NCBI GenBank assembly: GCA_022567155.1
Contig: JADFHN010000001.1
Coordinates: 1-64,000 of the forward strand
Direction: 5' to 3'
Source of the DNA: Bacteroidota bacterium
GTDB taxonomy: Bacteria; Bacteroidota; Bacteroidia; Cytophagales; Cyclobacteriaceae
DNA length: 64,000 bases
The stretch's first letter is position 1, and each line of letters opens with the position of its first letter. This document shows, piece by piece, positions 9,855 to 18,274 of this stretch. The notes beneath the pieces were generated by a model, which was not told where the DNA came from, ran no database searches, and saw nothing but the letters and a program-made list of their open reading frames with translations. The position numbers were made by a program, and so were the translations under genes.

Positions 9855-11162
9855 ATGATTGACACACAATTGAACTACAAGGTAAAAGATATTTCACTTG
9901 CCGGTTGGGGAAGAAAAGAAATAAGGCTTGCAGAAGCGGAAATGCCCGGATTAATGTCCTTGCGTGAAGAGTACCGTGACAGTAAGCCATTAACAGGAGC
10001 GAGGATAGCCGGCTGTCTGCACATGACCATTCAGACCGCTGTACTTATTGAAACGCTGACTGAACTTGGCGCGGAGGTTTCATGGTCTTCATGCAATATT
10101 TTTTCAACGCAAGATCATGCTGCCGCTGCAATTGCAAAAACAGGGATCCCCGTTTTTGCCTGGAAGGGAATGAACGAAGAAGAATTTGATTGGTGTATCG
10201 AGCAAACATTATTCGCGTTCGAAGGAGGTAAGCAGCTCAATATGATACTGGATGATGGTGGCGACCTGACCAACATGGTATTTGACAAATTTCCGGAACT
10301 TGTAAAAGAACTTAACGGTGTGTCCGAAGAAACGACCACCGGCGTACACAGGTTGTATGAAAGGATGAAAGAAGGTACTCTTCCGGTTCCTGCCATTAAT
10401 GTGAATGATTCAGTCACAAAATCAAAGTTTGACAATAAATATGGTTGCAGGGAATCGCTTGTAGATGCCATACGCAGGGCTACCGACCTGATGCTTGCAG
10501 GTAAAATTGCTGTGGTAGCAGGTTATGGCGATGTAGGAAAAGGTTCTGCGCAGTCACTCAGAGGCGCCTGCGTACGTGTAATAATAACCGAAATTGACCC
10601 TATCTGTGCGCTTCAGGCAGCAATGGATGGTTTTGAAGTTAAGAAAATGACCGATGCGGTGAAGGAAGCCGATATAGTGGTAACGGCCACCGGAAACAAG
10701 GACATCATTACAGGAGAACATTTTCTGTTGATGAAGGATAAGATCATTGTATGCAATATCGGGCACTTTGATAATGAGATAGATGTGGCCTGGCTTATCA
10801 GTAATTACGGCGATACAAAAGACACGATCAAACCACAGGTTGACCTTTACAATGTGGAGGGCAAGGATATCATCATATTGGCAGAAGGCAGATTAGTTAA
10901 CCTGGGTTGTGCTACGGGGCACCCTTCATTTGTAATGTCAAATTCATTTACAAATCAGACCCTTGCACAGATCGAGCTATGGAATTACAAAGATAAGTAT
11001 AAAAATAAAGTTTATACGCTTCCGAAGCATCTTGATGAAAAAGTAGCTCGGTTGCATCTTGCGAAAATTGGCGTTGAACTCGAAAAACTTACTCCTGAGC
11101 AGGCAAAATATATTGGGGTAACCGTTGACGGTCCTTATAAGCCGGATTATTACCGGTACTAA
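9855..11162 (+). CDS. ahcY: Adenosylhomocysteinase
   Basis: A 435-residue S-adenosyl-L-homocysteine hydrolase, which splits SAH into adenosine and homocysteine and so relieves product inhibition of methyltransferases. Substrate-domain motifs include CLHMTIQTA (54-62), DDGGD (133-137) and [11 protein letters not shown] (160-170). The NAD-binding motif GYGDVGKG is at 223-230, and [13 protein letters not shown] follows near the C-terminal third. The C-terminus ends DYYRY, as in the family. The sequence is complete, with its own strong promoter. The glycosyltransferase gene follows after 24 bp and may be co-transcribed. Confidence 0.97.
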   Translation: MIDTQLNYKVKDISLAGWGRKEIRLAEAEMPGLMSLREEYRDSKPLTGARIAGCLHMTIQTAVLIETLTELGAEVSWSSCNIFSTQDHAAAAIAKTGIPVFAWKGMNEEEFDWCIEQTLFAFEGGKQLNMILDDGGDLTNMVFDKFPELVKELNGVSEETTTGVHRLYERMKEGTLPVPAINVNDSVTKSKFDNKYGCRESLVDAIRRATDLMLAGKIAVVAGYGDVGKGSAQSLRGACVRVIITEIDPICALQAAMDGFEVKKMTDAVKEADIVVTATGNKDIITGEHFLLMKDKIIVCNIGHFDNEIDVAWLISNYGDTKDTIKPQVDLYNVEGKDIIILAEGRLVNLGCATGHPSFVMSNSFTNQTLAQIELWNYKDKYKNKVYTLPKHLDEKVARLHLAKIGVELEKLTPEQAKYIGVTVDGPYKPDYYRY

Positions 11163-11186
11163 TCCTCTACCCTGGTTGTATTTTCA

Positions 11187-12053
11187 ATGAAGGTAAGTGG
11201 CTTTACGATTATCAGGAGAGCAATTAAGTTTGATTTTCCGGTCCTGGAAGCCATCAATTCCATTCTCCCCTTATGTAACGAATTTGTAGTAGCGGTTGGC
11301 AATTCTGATGACGGTACACTTGATTTGATCCGGAAAATTGGCGACCCGAAAATCCGGATTATTGAAACAATTTGGGATGAGCGGCTGATAGGAAAAGGAG
11401 GGAGCGTGCTGGCAGCAGAAACGAACAAAGCTCTCGATGCAATTTCGGATGATGCAGACTGGGCATTTTATATCCAGAGCGACGAAGTAGTACATGAGAA
11501 AGACCTCCCGACTATTTATTCAGCAATGGAAAAATGGAAGGAAAACACGCAAGTTGATGGTTTGCTCTTTAAGTATTTACATTTTTATGGGTCGTATGAT
11601 TATCTGGCCAGTTCACCTCATTGGTATTCCAGAGAGATTCGGATCATAAAGAACCACAGATCGGTATATTCATTCAGCGATGCCCAGGGTTTCCGAATGG
11701 GAAAAAATAAAAAACTAAGAGTAAAACCAGTGGATGCTTTTATTTATCATTATGGCTGGGTAAAGCATCCGATAACCATGCAAAAGAAAAGGTTATTTCA
11801 TCTTAAATGGCAAAATGAGGAAGTTAGTAAGGAAGAACAAAACACCCGGCAGTTTGATTACTCAAAAATAGATACTTTACAATTGTTCAAAGGCACCCAT
11901 CCAAAAGTAATTCAGTCGAGGATCGAGCAAAAAAACTGGAAATTTGAATATGATATTGCCTTCAACAGACTTTCTTTAAAAAATAGGATTAAAAAAGCAG
12001 TTAAAAAATATTTTGGTATTGAACTTGAGTATAAGAATTATCGTTTGATTTAG
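11187..12053 (+). CDS. Glycosyltransferase, family-2-like
   Basis: A 288-residue GT-A-type protein. It begins with a beta-strand and helix (GFTIIRRAIK), then FVVAVGNSDDGT (33-44), and has an acidic Q-S-D-E motif at 97-100 in the place of the metal-binding DxD. Later HHYGW-like (FIYHYGWV) and basic C-terminal segments resemble glycosyltransferases that recognise their acceptor with a positively charged tail. The family moves a sugar from a nucleotide donor; donor and acceptor cannot be told. No membrane segment is seen, so it probably acts at the cytoplasmic face. Close spacing suggests transcription with ahcY. Confidence 0.75.
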   Translation: MKVSGFTIIRRAIKFDFPVLEAINSILPLCNEFVVAVGNSDDGTLDLIRKIGDPKIRIIETIWDERLIGKGGSVLAAETNKALDAISDDADWAFYIQSDEVVHEKDLPTIYSAMEKWKENTQVDGLLFKYLHFYGSYDYLASSPHWYSREIRIIKNHRSVYSFSDAQGFRMGKNKKLRVKPVDAFIYHYGWVKHPITMQKKRLFHLKWQNEEVSKEEQNTRQFDYSKIDTLQLFKGTHPKVIQSRIEQKNWKFEYDIAFNRLSLKNRIKKAVKKYFGIELEYKNYRLI

Positions 12054-12088
12054 GATAAATAAAATCAGATATACACATTTAATTTTAC

Positions 12089-12096
12089 TATTTTTG
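12089..12096 (+). promoter_or_regulatory. -7 element immediately before the sigma-factor gene
   Basis: TATTTTTG at 12089-12096 matches TAnnTTTG. It ends only six bases before the ATG at 12103, so a transcript from here would be leaderless or nearly so. No TTTG box is found 19-20 bp upstream. Confidence 0.4.
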
Positions 12097-12102
12097 AATC
12101 AG

Positions 12103-12690
12103 ATGTCAGAAACAAAAAGGCAACAATATTCAGTGGATGAGAAAGCGAAAGTCTTTGATGGAGAGTTTTATCCTCACATCGATTCGATGTATAATTTTGC
12201 TTATCGCCTTACTTTTGACGAAGATGACGCAAAGGATCTTGTTCAGGACACCTACCTGAAAGCCTTTCGTTTTATAGAATCGTTTCAGGAAGGAACTAAT
12301 GCTAAAGCATGGTTGTTTCGAATATTGAAAAACAATTTTATCAATGATTTCAGGAAGAAAAGTAAGGAACCTTCCAAAGTAGATTATCAGGAAGTTGAAT
12401 CTTATTATAATTCTGATGATGTTAATAAAAGTATTACCACCGATTTGAGAGTTGATACCCTCAAAGATATGATGGGGGATGAGGTTTCTACTGCACTCAA
12501 CACGCTGGATGTAGATTTCAGAACGGTGATAATACTTTGTGATCTGGAAGGATTTAAATACGACGAAATGGCAAGGATACTCGATATCCCTATTGGTACT
12601 GTTAGATCGCGGTTACACAGGGCAAGAAACCTGCTGAGAGAAAATCTGAGATTATATGCAAAAACAATGGGCTATATTAAAAAGAGTTAA
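12103..12690 (+). CDS. ECF-type RNA polymerase sigma factor
   Basis: A 195-residue sigma-70-family protein with region 2 (about residues 16-87, including AYRLTFDEDDAKDLVQDTYL and the NNFINDFRKK recognition segment) and region 4 (about 132-185, FKYDEMARILDIPIGTVRSRLHRAR). It lacks regions 1 and 3, as ECF factors do. The ATG at 12103 is preferred over the in-frame TTG at 12094, which overlaps the -7 element. The next gene starts at the base after its stop codon and looks like its anti-sigma partner. The regulon is unknown. It resembles the constitutively expressed ECF factors that precede gmk/nadD in this phylum. Confidence 0.92.
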   Translation: MSETKRQQYSVDEKAKVFDGEFYPHIDSMYNFAYRLTFDEDDAKDLVQDTYLKAFRFIESFQEGTNAKAWLFRILKNNFINDFRKKSKEPSKVDYQEVESYYNSDDVNKSITTDLRVDTLKDMMGDEVSTALNTLDVDFRTVIILCDLEGFKYDEMARILDIPIGTVRSRLHRARNLLRENLRLYAKTMGYIKKS

Positions 12691-12990
12691 ATGACAAAAA
12701 CATTACAAAGCTGGATCAAAAAAAATATAATCAGCAGGTATGCAATGACCAATTGCCCTGATGAGGAGCGCTGCCTGCATGTGCTGGAAGTAATTCTTGA
12801 CAATGAATCCACACCTGAAGAAGAACAGGAATACTTTGAGCACATTGACCAATGCTGGGCATGTTATAAAAATTACAATCTGGAAAAAGCTATCAGGGAA
12901 CTTATCAAAAGGAAAATTGAGAAAAAACCGGTTCCTGATGATCTTGTAAAAAGTATTAAACTTGAGATTGAAAAATTAGTAATTGAATAG
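12691..12990 (+). CDS. Small zinc-finger anti-sigma factor
   Basis: A 99-residue soluble protein with a zinc-finger pattern: Cys22/Cys28 upstream and H51-x3-C55-x2-C58, the H-x3-C-x2-C signature of ZAS anti-sigma domains. There is no transmembrane helix, so it acts in the cytoplasm rather than transmitting an envelope signal. It probably binds and holds the sigma factor encoded directly upstream, and a redox or zinc-ejection switch is possible. Its ATG follows the sigma stop codon without a gap and its end overlaps gmk by 8 bp, so expression of the three is likely coupled. Confidence 0.8.
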   Translation: MTKTLQSWIKKNIISRYAMTNCPDEERCLHVLEVILDNESTPEEEQEYFEHIDQCWACYKNYNLEKAIRELIKRKIEKKPVPDDLVKSIKLEIEKLVIE

Positions 12991-13561
12991 CAAGGAAGGC
13001 AAGATACTCATTTTTTCTGCACCGTCAGGTTCCGGTAAAACCACTATTGTCGGATATTTGCTGAACAACAATCCGGACCTGGGGTTTTCCATTTCAGCTT
13101 GTACACGCAATAAACGGGGTAATGAGGAGGTGCATGGCAGGGATTACTATTTTCTTACCCACAAAGAATTCAAGGAAAAAATAGCCAGTAATGAATTTAT
13201 TGAATGGGAAGAAGTGTATGATGGAAACTATTACGGAACCTTGAAATCTGAAATTCAACGGCTCTGGTCAGAAGGCAAGAATGTGATTTTCGATGTAGAT
13301 GTAAAAGGCGGGCTTAACCTTAAAAAATATTTCGGCGACAAAGCATTATCTGTTTTTGTTAAAGTTGGTTCGGAAGAAACATTAAGAAAAAGACTGAAGG
13401 AAAGAAAAACTGAGTCGGAAGAAACTTTGGCTAAGCGATTGGATAAAGCTAAATTTGAGCTGTCTTTTGCTGATCAGTTTGATGTTGTACTTCTTAACGA
13501 AACCCTCGACGAATCGCTTCGGAAAGCACAGGAAATTTACAACGAATTCAAGACAAAGTAA
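12983..13561 (+). CDS. gmk: Guanylate kinase
   Basis: A 192-residue GMP kinase, which makes GDP from GMP with ATP. The P-loop APSGSGKT is at residues 13-20, followed by the GMP-binding segment ([17 protein letters not shown], about 32-48) and the lid region ([14 protein letters not shown]). The start is TTG at 12983: a stop codon precedes it directly at 12980-12982 and no ATG lies before the P-loop. It overlaps the anti-sigma gene by 8 bp and precedes nadD by 21 bp. Confidence 0.95.
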   Translation: MNSKEGKILIFSAPSGSGKTTIVGYLLNNNPDLGFSISACTRNKRGNEEVHGRDYYFLTHKEFKEKIASNEFIEWEEVYDGNYYGTLKSEIQRLWSEGKNVIFDVDVKGGLNLKKYFGDKALSVFVKVGSEETLRKRLKERKTESEETLAKRLDKAKFELSFADQFDVVLLNETLDESLRKAQEIYNEFKTK

Positions 13562-13582
13562 AACGTTTTTAGTTTTCCTGAA

Positions 13583-14158
13583 ATGAAAGTAGGCCTGTTT
13601 TTCGGATCATTCAACCCCATACATACAGGTCATCTTATTATAGCCGGTATAATGGTGGAAACTACTGATATTGATAAGGTGTGGTTTGTAGTTTCTCCAC
13701 AGAATCCCTTGAAAAGGAGCAAATCGCTATTGCATGAATTTGACCGACTCGACATGGTGCGGGCAGCCATCTATGATAACTATAACCTGGAAGTATCAGA
13801 TGTGGAATTTCGGATGCCGAAACCAAGTTATACCATCGATACGATGACATACCTTGCTGAGAAACATCCTGACAAGAGGTTTGTATTGATTATAGGTGAG
13901 GATAATCTTAAAACATTTCCAAAATGGAAAAATCATAACATCATCATTGAAAATTTTGAAGTGTATGTTTATCCACGTCCGAAATCAGTTGATTCCGATT
14001 TGAAAACGCACCCTAAAGTACGCATGGTGGAGGCTCCCATGATAGATATTTCCGCTACATTTATCAGAAAGTGCATCAAACAAAACAGATCGGTTAAGTA
14101 CCTTGTTCCGGATTCGGTGGAAGCAATGATCCGGTCAAAAAAGTTTTACCAAAACTAA
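13583..14158 (+). CDS. nadD: Nicotinate-nucleotide adenylyltransferase
   Basis: A 191-residue nucleotidyltransferase that turns nicotinate mononucleotide and ATP into deamido-NAD. GSFNPIHTGH (8-17) is the HxGH-type nucleotide site, and ISATFIRKCIK near the C-terminus is the ISSTxxR-type motif. It is the last gene of the sigma/anti-sigma/gmk/nadD unit. Its TAA shares the tetranucleotide CTAA (14155-14158) with the TAG of convergent frr, so the two genes overlap by four bases with no terminator between them. Confidence 0.95.
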   Translation: MKVGLFFGSFNPIHTGHLIIAGIMVETTDIDKVWFVVSPQNPLKRSKSLLHEFDRLDMVRAAIYDNYNLEVSDVEFRMPKPSYTIDTMTYLAEKHPDKRFVLIIGEDNLKTFPKWKNHNIIIENFEVYVYPRPKSVDSDLKTHPKVRMVEAPMIDISATFIRKCIKQNRSVKYLVPDSVEAMIRSKKFYQN

Positions 14159-14715
14159 ACAGTCATTATCTCTTCCTCTTTCTTTTTGACCAGCTCATCA
14201 ACTTTTGAGGTATGCGCTTCGGTCATTTTATTGAGTTTTTCTTCAGATATTTTTAACTCATCTTCTGATACGCCATCTTTCTGAAGTTGTTTGAAGTGGT
14301 GCTGGCAATCATGCCGTGCATTGCGAATACTGATTTTACCATTTTCCACTTCATGCCGCACCTGTTTTACAAGGGCCAGTCTTCGTTCTTCTGTTAATGC
14401 CGGAATGTTGATAATGATCTGTTCGCCATCATTCTGTGGGTTGAGCCCCAGGTCGCTGTTTATGATTGCTCGTTCGATGTCTGGGATAATCGATTTTTCC
14501 CAGGGCTTGATCATCAGGGTTTTTGCATCGGGGGTATTTACAGAAGATACCTGATTGATAGGCGTTGGAGATCCGTAATATTCCACCATGATGCCGTCGA
14601 GCATGTTGGGCATGGCTTTACCCGCTCTGATTTTCGTTAATGCATTATTTACATGATCAACCGAATTATTCATCATTTCTTCGGCATAATCAAGATAGAA
14701 ATTAATGTCTTCCAT
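14155..14715 (-). CDS. frr: Ribosome recycling factor
   Basis: A 186-residue RRF, which with EF-G splits the post-termination ribosome. Conserved features are KIRAGKAMPNMLDGI, the central beta-domain (EYYGSPTPINQVSSV) and the C-terminal helix NARHDCQHHFKQL. Its length matches the E. coli protein. It follows pyrH on the minus strand by 30 bp, the order seen widely in bacteria. Its 3' end overlaps nadD by four bases. Confidence 0.97.
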   Translation of the reverse strand: MEDINFYLDYAEEMMNNSVDHVNNALTKIRAGKAMPNMLDGIMVEYYGSPTPINQVSSVNTPDAKTLMIKPWEKSIIPDIERAIINSDLGLNPQNDGEQIIINIPALTEERRLALVKQVRHEVENGKISIRNARHDCQHHFKQLQKDGVSEDELKISEEKLNKMTEAHTSKVDELVKKKEEEIMTV

Positions 14716-14741
14716 GTTACTATATTTTTCAAATCTCAGAA

Positions 14742-15446
14742 TTAATTAATCAGCGTTCCTACGCTTTCGCCATTTATAATTCGTGCGAGGTTGCCTGCCC
14801 GGTTCATATCGAAAACAATAATCGGCAAATTATTTTCCTGACACAAGGTAAAAGCAGTCATATCCATGATGTTCAACCCTTTTTCAAATGCTTCGTGAAA
14901 TGAAAGATGAGCATAGCGGGTAGCATCGGCATTTTTCTCCGGATCAGAAGAATAAACCCCATCCACACGGGTTCCTTTAAGTACCACATCAGCGTGAATT
15001 TCAATTGCTCTTAAAGCAGCAGTGCTGTCGGTTGTGAAATACGGATTTCCGATTCCGGCGCCAAATATCACAACCCGGCCTTTTTCAAGATGCCTTTCGG
15101 CACGCCTTTTTATAAAGGGTTCGCAGACCTGCTCCATATTAATCCCAGACATAAGCCGGGTAAACATCCCTAGTTTTTCAAACGCACTTTGCAATGCCAT
15201 GCCATTGATTACGGTGGCGAGCATCCCCATATAATCGCCCTGTACACGATCAATTCCGATTTTTTCGGAGTCAACACCACGGAAGATATTGCCCCCACCT
15301 ATTACAATTGCAATTTCTGTTCCTTTATCATGTACAGTTTTAACATCGAGGGCATATTGCTCAAGCTGGGCAGGGTCGATGCCGAATTTCCTCGAACCCA
15401 TAAGCGCCTCGCCGCTGAGCTTCAGAAGAATTCTGTTAAATTTCAT
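14742..15446 (-). CDS. pyrH: UMP kinase
   Basis: A 234-residue amino-acid-kinase-fold UMP kinase, making UDP from UMP. KLSGEALMG at the N-terminus, VIGGGNIFRG and the Thr/Asp nucleotide site (LKGTRVDGVYSSDP) identify it. The chosen start is the ATG at 15446. An in-frame start at 15479 would add 11 residues with no family match. Bacterial PyrH is a hexamer controlled by GTP and UTP. A CAAATATA (TATATTTG on the minus strand) at 15477-15484 is a fitting -7 element. Confidence 0.96.
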   Translation of the reverse strand: MKFNRILLKLSGEALMGSRKFGIDPAQLEQYALDVKTVHDKGTEIAIVIGGGNIFRGVDSEKIGIDRVQGDYMGMLATVINGMALQSAFEKLGMFTRLMSGINMEQVCEPFIKRRAERHLEKGRVVIFGAGIGNPYFTTDSTAALRAIEIHADVVLKGTRVDGVYSSDPEKNADATRYAHLSFHEAFEKGLNIMDMTAFTLCQENNLPIIVFDMNRAGNLARIINGESVGTLIN

Positions 15447-15476
15447 TAAAACGGATAAAAAATAAGCAGTTGCAGG

Positions 15477-15484
15477 CAAATATA
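15477..15484 (-). promoter_or_regulatory. -7 element of pyrH-frr
   Basis: CAAATATA reads TATATTTG on the minus strand, matching TAnnTTTG, about 30 bp ahead of the pyrH ATG. No clear -33 box is seen. Confidence 0.4.
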
Positions 15485-15498
15485 ATTAAGTATGATAA

Positions 15499-15524
15499 GT
15501 ATGCTAAATGAGTATGCTAAATGA
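15499..15524. repeat. 13-bp perfect tandem duplication
   Basis: GTATGCTAAATGA occurs twice in a row (15499-15511 and 15512-15524) between pyrH and the biotin carrier gene. It is upstream of the pyrH -7 element. Role unknown; probably a slippage product. Confidence 0.85.
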
Positions 15525-15542
15525 AACGATCTGCTTTTCATG

Positions 15543-16043
15543 TTAAAATTGTATAAGTATCTTATTCTTCTCTACGCTGTCACCAACATTAACATGGATT
15601 TCTTTTATCATACCGTCAGCAGGCGATTTTATCACATTTTCCATTTTCATGGCTTCCAGCACAATTACATTGTCTCCCTTTTTTACCTCATCCCCTACCC
15701 GACAGAGAATTTCCATGATCAAACCGGGCATCGGAGCTTCTATGTTACTTATTTCGGATGTCAGTGCCTTACTCATTCCCATTTTCTCAAGCAACAGGTC
15801 ATGGTGGTCTCTGAGTACAACCTTATGTTTCCTTCCGTTGACTTTCAATACATATGTTTTATTCTCGGGATCGGCATCCAACACACTTATTTTAAACCTT
15901 GCACGGCCACTACGGGCAATCATTGCACCATCTCCTAACGATGTAATTTCCAGTGAGAAGGCTTCACCGTTTATAATAAAGTGTGGCCCTGCCAGATCTT
16001 CGATCTCAAATTCATCCCTGTCGTTAAGATAAGCTTTGATCAT
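15543..16043 (-). CDS. Biotin carboxyl carrier protein of an acyl-CoA carboxylase
   Basis: A 166-residue protein whose last 70 residues form a biotinyl domain, with EAMKM at 130-134 and Lys133 the expected biotin site, followed by the usual SPADG turn. The first 90 residues are a beta-rich region as found in carrier subunits of propionyl/methylcrotonyl-type carboxylases of this phylum. No biotin carboxylase gene is in the window. A carboxyltransferase that could be its partner is at 54487, far away. Pyruvate or oxaloacetate decarboxylase-type use cannot be excluded. Confidence 0.85.
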   Translation of the reverse strand: MIKAYLNDRDEFEIEDLAGPHFIINGEAFSLEITSLGDGAMIARSGRARFKISVLDADPENKTYVLKVNGRKHKVVLRDHHDLLLEKMGMSKALTSEISNIEAPMPGLIMEILCRVGDEVKKGDNVIVLEAMKMENVIKSPADGMIKEIHVNVGDSVEKNKILIQF

Positions 16044-16069
16044 TAGTATTTTTAGGTAAACTACATCTG

Positions 16070-16077
16070 CAAAAATA
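16070..16077 (-). promoter_or_regulatory. -7 element of the biotin carrier gene
   Basis: CAAAAATA reads TATTTTTG on the minus strand, 27 bp ahead of the start codon. No well-placed -33 TTTG is seen. Confidence 0.4.
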
Positions 16078-16156
16078 GAATTTTATAATTGTTAATAAGG
16101 TTTTTTTACATCATAGAATTGTAAATTTTTGCTCAAATATCTTTTTAATATAAAAG

Positions 16157-16187
16157 TTTGATTAAAATGAAAAAGCCTCTATTTTTG
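16157..16187 (+). promoter_or_regulatory. Promoter of the tRNA-Tyr/Gly/Thr-tuf unit
   Basis: TTTG at 16157-16160, 19 bp, TATTTTTG at 16180-16187. This is a full consensus match about 75 bp ahead of tRNA-Tyr. No terminator is evident between the tRNAs and tuf, so tuf may be read from it as well. Confidence 0.7.
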
Positions 16188-16261
16188 CACTTCCTTAAAA
16201 ATGGGATGGGATAAATACGTGCCATTTTCAGGGCAATTTAGTTCTTTTATTGATAGTTTCG

Positions 16262-16343
16262 GGGGATGTCGCATAGTGGCAATTGCAACGGACTGTAAAT
16301 CCGTCGACTCAGGTCTTCGCTGGTTCGAGTCCAGCCATCCCCA
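16262..16343 (+). tRNA. tRNA-Tyr (anticodon GTA)
   Basis: An 82-nt type II tRNA. The acceptor arms GGGGATG (16262-16268) and CATCCCC (16336-16342) pair perfectly and the discriminator is A343. The anticodon GTA is at 16295-16297. The long variable arm and the GGTTCGAGTCC T-arm are present. CCA is not encoded. Confidence 0.95.
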
Positions 16344-16362
16344 CATCCGTTGATACGGAAAT

Positions 16363-16435
16363 GCGGGAGTAGCTCAGTTGGTAGAGCGACAGCCTTCCAA
16401 GCTGTAGGTCGCGAGTTCGAGCCTCGTCTCCCGCT
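16363..16435 (+). tRNA. tRNA-Gly (anticodon TCC)
   Basis: A 73-nt tRNA. The acceptor arms GCGGGAG (16363-16369) and CTCCCGC (16428-16434) pair perfectly. The anticodon stem ACAGC/GCTGT encloses the loop CTTCCAA, with the anticodon at 16396-16398. The T-arm has GAGTTCGAGCC. CCA is not encoded. Confidence 0.95.
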
Positions 16436-16528
16436 CTAACATTGGTTGATTGCACGCAGTATGATTGGTTCCAGCAGTACAATTGGTAATTTTAAATCGT
16501 CAAATCAGCAGATCACCAAATGATATCA

Positions 16529-16600
16529 GCCGATGTAGCTCAGAGGTAGAGCGCTTCCTTGGTAAGGAAGAGGTCACGGGTTCAAATCCCGTCATTGGCT
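16529..16600 (+). tRNA. tRNA-Thr (anticodon GGT)
   Basis: A 72-nt tRNA. The acceptor arms GCCGATG and CATTGGC pair with one G-T. The anticodon stem CTTCC/GGAAG encloses the loop TTGGTAA, with the anticodon at 16561-16563. The T-arm has GGGTTCAAATCCC. It precedes tuf by 77 bp. The 93 bp between it and tRNA-Gly contain three copies of ATTGGT and no gene. Confidence 0.95.
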
Positions 16601-16677
16601 CGAAGTAATCAGTAGAATGAAATTTTTGGATTAATTTAATTTTAAATTTATATCAACTAAATAAGGATTTTTCAAAC

Positions 16678-17865
16678 ATGGCTAAAGAAATTTTTGATCG
16701 TTCCAAACCACATGTAAATATCGGAACCATTGGTCACGTTGACCATGGGAAGACTACCTTGACCGCAGCCATTACAAAGGTATTGGCCAAGGAAGGTCTT
16801 GCAGAGGTAACAGAGTTTGCCTCCATTGACAATGCTCCTGAAGAAAGGGAAAGGGGTATTACTATCAACACAGCGCACATCGAGTACCAAACACATAACA
16901 GGCATTATGCCCATGTTGACTGTCCGGGGCACGCTGACTATGTAAAGAACATGGTAACCGGCGCTGCCCAGATGGACGGAGCTATTCTTGTAGTAGCGGC
17001 AACTGATGGACCAATGCCTCAAACCAGAGAGCATATCCTGCTTGCACGTCAGGTGGGGGTTCCTGCAATCGTAGTATTTATGAATAAGGTTGACCTTGTT
17101 GACGATCCTGAACTGCTCGAACTTGTAGATATGGAAATCAGAGAACTTCTTACTTTCTACGAATTCCCGGGTGATGATATTCCTGTAATACAGGGCTCGG
17201 CTCTGGGAGCACTTAATGGTGAAGCCAAGTGGGAAGAGAAAGTAACAGAATTGCTGGAAGCTGTGGATAATTATATTCCGATTCCCAAAAGACTTATCGA
17301 TAAGGACTTCCTGATGCCGGTTGAAGACGTATTCTCTATTACGGGAAGGGGTACGGTTGCAACAGGCAGAATCGAAAGAGGTATAATTAATTCGGGTGAT
17401 CCTGTACAAATACTCGGTATGGGAGCAGAGAAACTTACTTCGGTTGTTACCGGTGTGGAAATGTTCCGCAAAATACTTGACAGAGGTGAAGCAGGTGACA
17501 ACACCGGTCTTCTTCTGAGAGGTATTGAAAAAACAGAAGTTAAAAGGGGTATGGTGATCTGTAAACCTGGTTCTGTAACACCTCATCACAAGTTCAAAGC
17601 GGAAGTATATGTGCTTTCAAAAGAAGAAGGAGGTCGTCATACACCTTTCTTCAATAAATATCGTCCACAATTTTATTTAAGAACAACTGACGTTACAGGT
17701 GAAATCATGCTTCCTGACGGAGTAGAAATGGTGATGCCTGGGGACAATGTCACAATAGATGTAGAACTGATCAATACCATAGCTATGGAAAAAGGCCTCA
17801 GATTTGCGATCCGTGAAGGAGGCAGAACCGTGGGCGCCGGCCAGGTTACTGAAATTATTGAATAA
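16678..17865 (+). CDS. tuf: Elongation factor Tu
   Basis: A 395-residue GTPase that delivers aminoacyl-tRNA to the ribosome. The P-loop GHVDHGKT is at 19-26, DCPGH and NKVDL follow, and domains 2 and 3 are complete ([11 protein letters not shown], then the C-terminal [13 protein letters not shown]). It sits between tRNA-Thr and tRNA-Trp rather than between fusA and rpsJ, like E. coli tufB. It is the only tuf in this window. Expression is probably from the tRNA-Tyr promoter. Confidence 0.99.
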   Translation: MAKEIFDRSKPHVNIGTIGHVDHGKTTLTAAITKVLAKEGLAEVTEFASIDNAPEERERGITINTAHIEYQTHNRHYAHVDCPGHADYVKNMVTGAAQMDGAILVVAATDGPMPQTREHILLARQVGVPAIVVFMNKVDLVDDPELLELVDMEIRELLTFYEFPGDDIPVIQGSALGALNGEAKWEEKVTELLEAVDNYIPIPKRLIDKDFLMPVEDVFSITGRGTVATGRIERGIINSGDPVQILGMGAEKLTSVVTGVEMFRKILDRGEAGDNTGLLLRGIEKTEVKRGMVICKPGSVTPHHKFKAEVYVLSKEEGGRHTPFFNKYRPQFYLRTTDVTGEIMLPDGVEMVMPGDNVTIDVELINTIAMEKGLRFAIREGGRTVGAGQVTEIIE

Positions 17866-17890
17866 GGCACAGACAGGTCATTTTATGGCG

Positions 17891-17926
17891 CAAACGCGTT
17901 TCTGAAATTTATAATAAACGCGTTTG
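17891..17926. terminator. Hairpin after tuf, overlapping the next promoter
   Basis: CAAACGCGTTT (17891-17901) and AAACGCGTTTG (17916-17926) form an 11-bp perfect stem with a 14-nt loop. There is no true T-run after it, so termination is possible but uncertain. Its right arm contains the TTTG that serves as -33 box of the tRNA-Trp/secE promoter. Each arm is also nearly self-complementary (AAACGCGTTT), which would suit a DNA-binding protein. Confidence 0.55.
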
Positions 17927-17954
17927 TGTTATACTTTTAAAAGTAATACCTTTG
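17923..17954 (+). promoter_or_regulatory. Promoter of the tRNA-Trp-secE-nusG-rpl unit
   Basis: TTTG at 17923-17926, 20 bp, TACCTTTG at 17947-17954. A full consensus match 25 bp before the tRNA-Trp gene. Confidence 0.75.
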
Positions 17955-17978
17955 CACTCGCTTTTGAAGGGCGCATGA

Positions 17979-18051
<73 letters not shown>

Positions 18052-18072
18052 CAAGGCAAAAAACCGGGGAAA

Positions 18073-18264
18073 ATGGATAAAGTACAGGCATTTATAAGAG
18101 AATCAACAAATGAGATGAGGTACAAGGTCAGTTGGCCAAAGTACAAAGATCTACAGAATTCCTCAGTATTGGTTTTGGTGGCGTCCTTGATTCTTTCTTT
18201 GTTTATAGGTGTGGTAGATTTTTCATTTGAAAATTTAATGGAGTGGTTTTACACCGCTTTCTAA
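18073..18264 (+). CDS. secE: Preprotein translocase subunit SecE
   Basis: A 63-residue SecE with the conserved amphipathic part (TNEMRYKVSWPKYKDLQ) and a single transmembrane helix (about 32-52). It clamps SecY in the inner membrane. The ATG at 18073 is chosen because an in-frame GTG at 18049 lies inside the tRNA-Trp gene. The single-helix short form is normal outside the enterobacteria. nusG follows 10 bp later. Confidence 0.95.
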   Translation: MDKVQAFIRESTNEMRYKVSWPKYKDLQNSSVLVLVASLILSLFIGVVDFSFENLMEWFYTAF

Positions 18265-18274
18265 GCTGTAGGGG

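Noticed and set aside
12094-12102. TTG start for the sigma factor
   Set aside because: It overlaps the -7 element TATTTTTG; ATG 12103 is a better start.
16672-17589. 305-codon open frame on the minus strand opposite tuf
   Set aside because: It is a by-product of the strong codon bias of tuf; the encoded sequence has no family features and tuf is certain.
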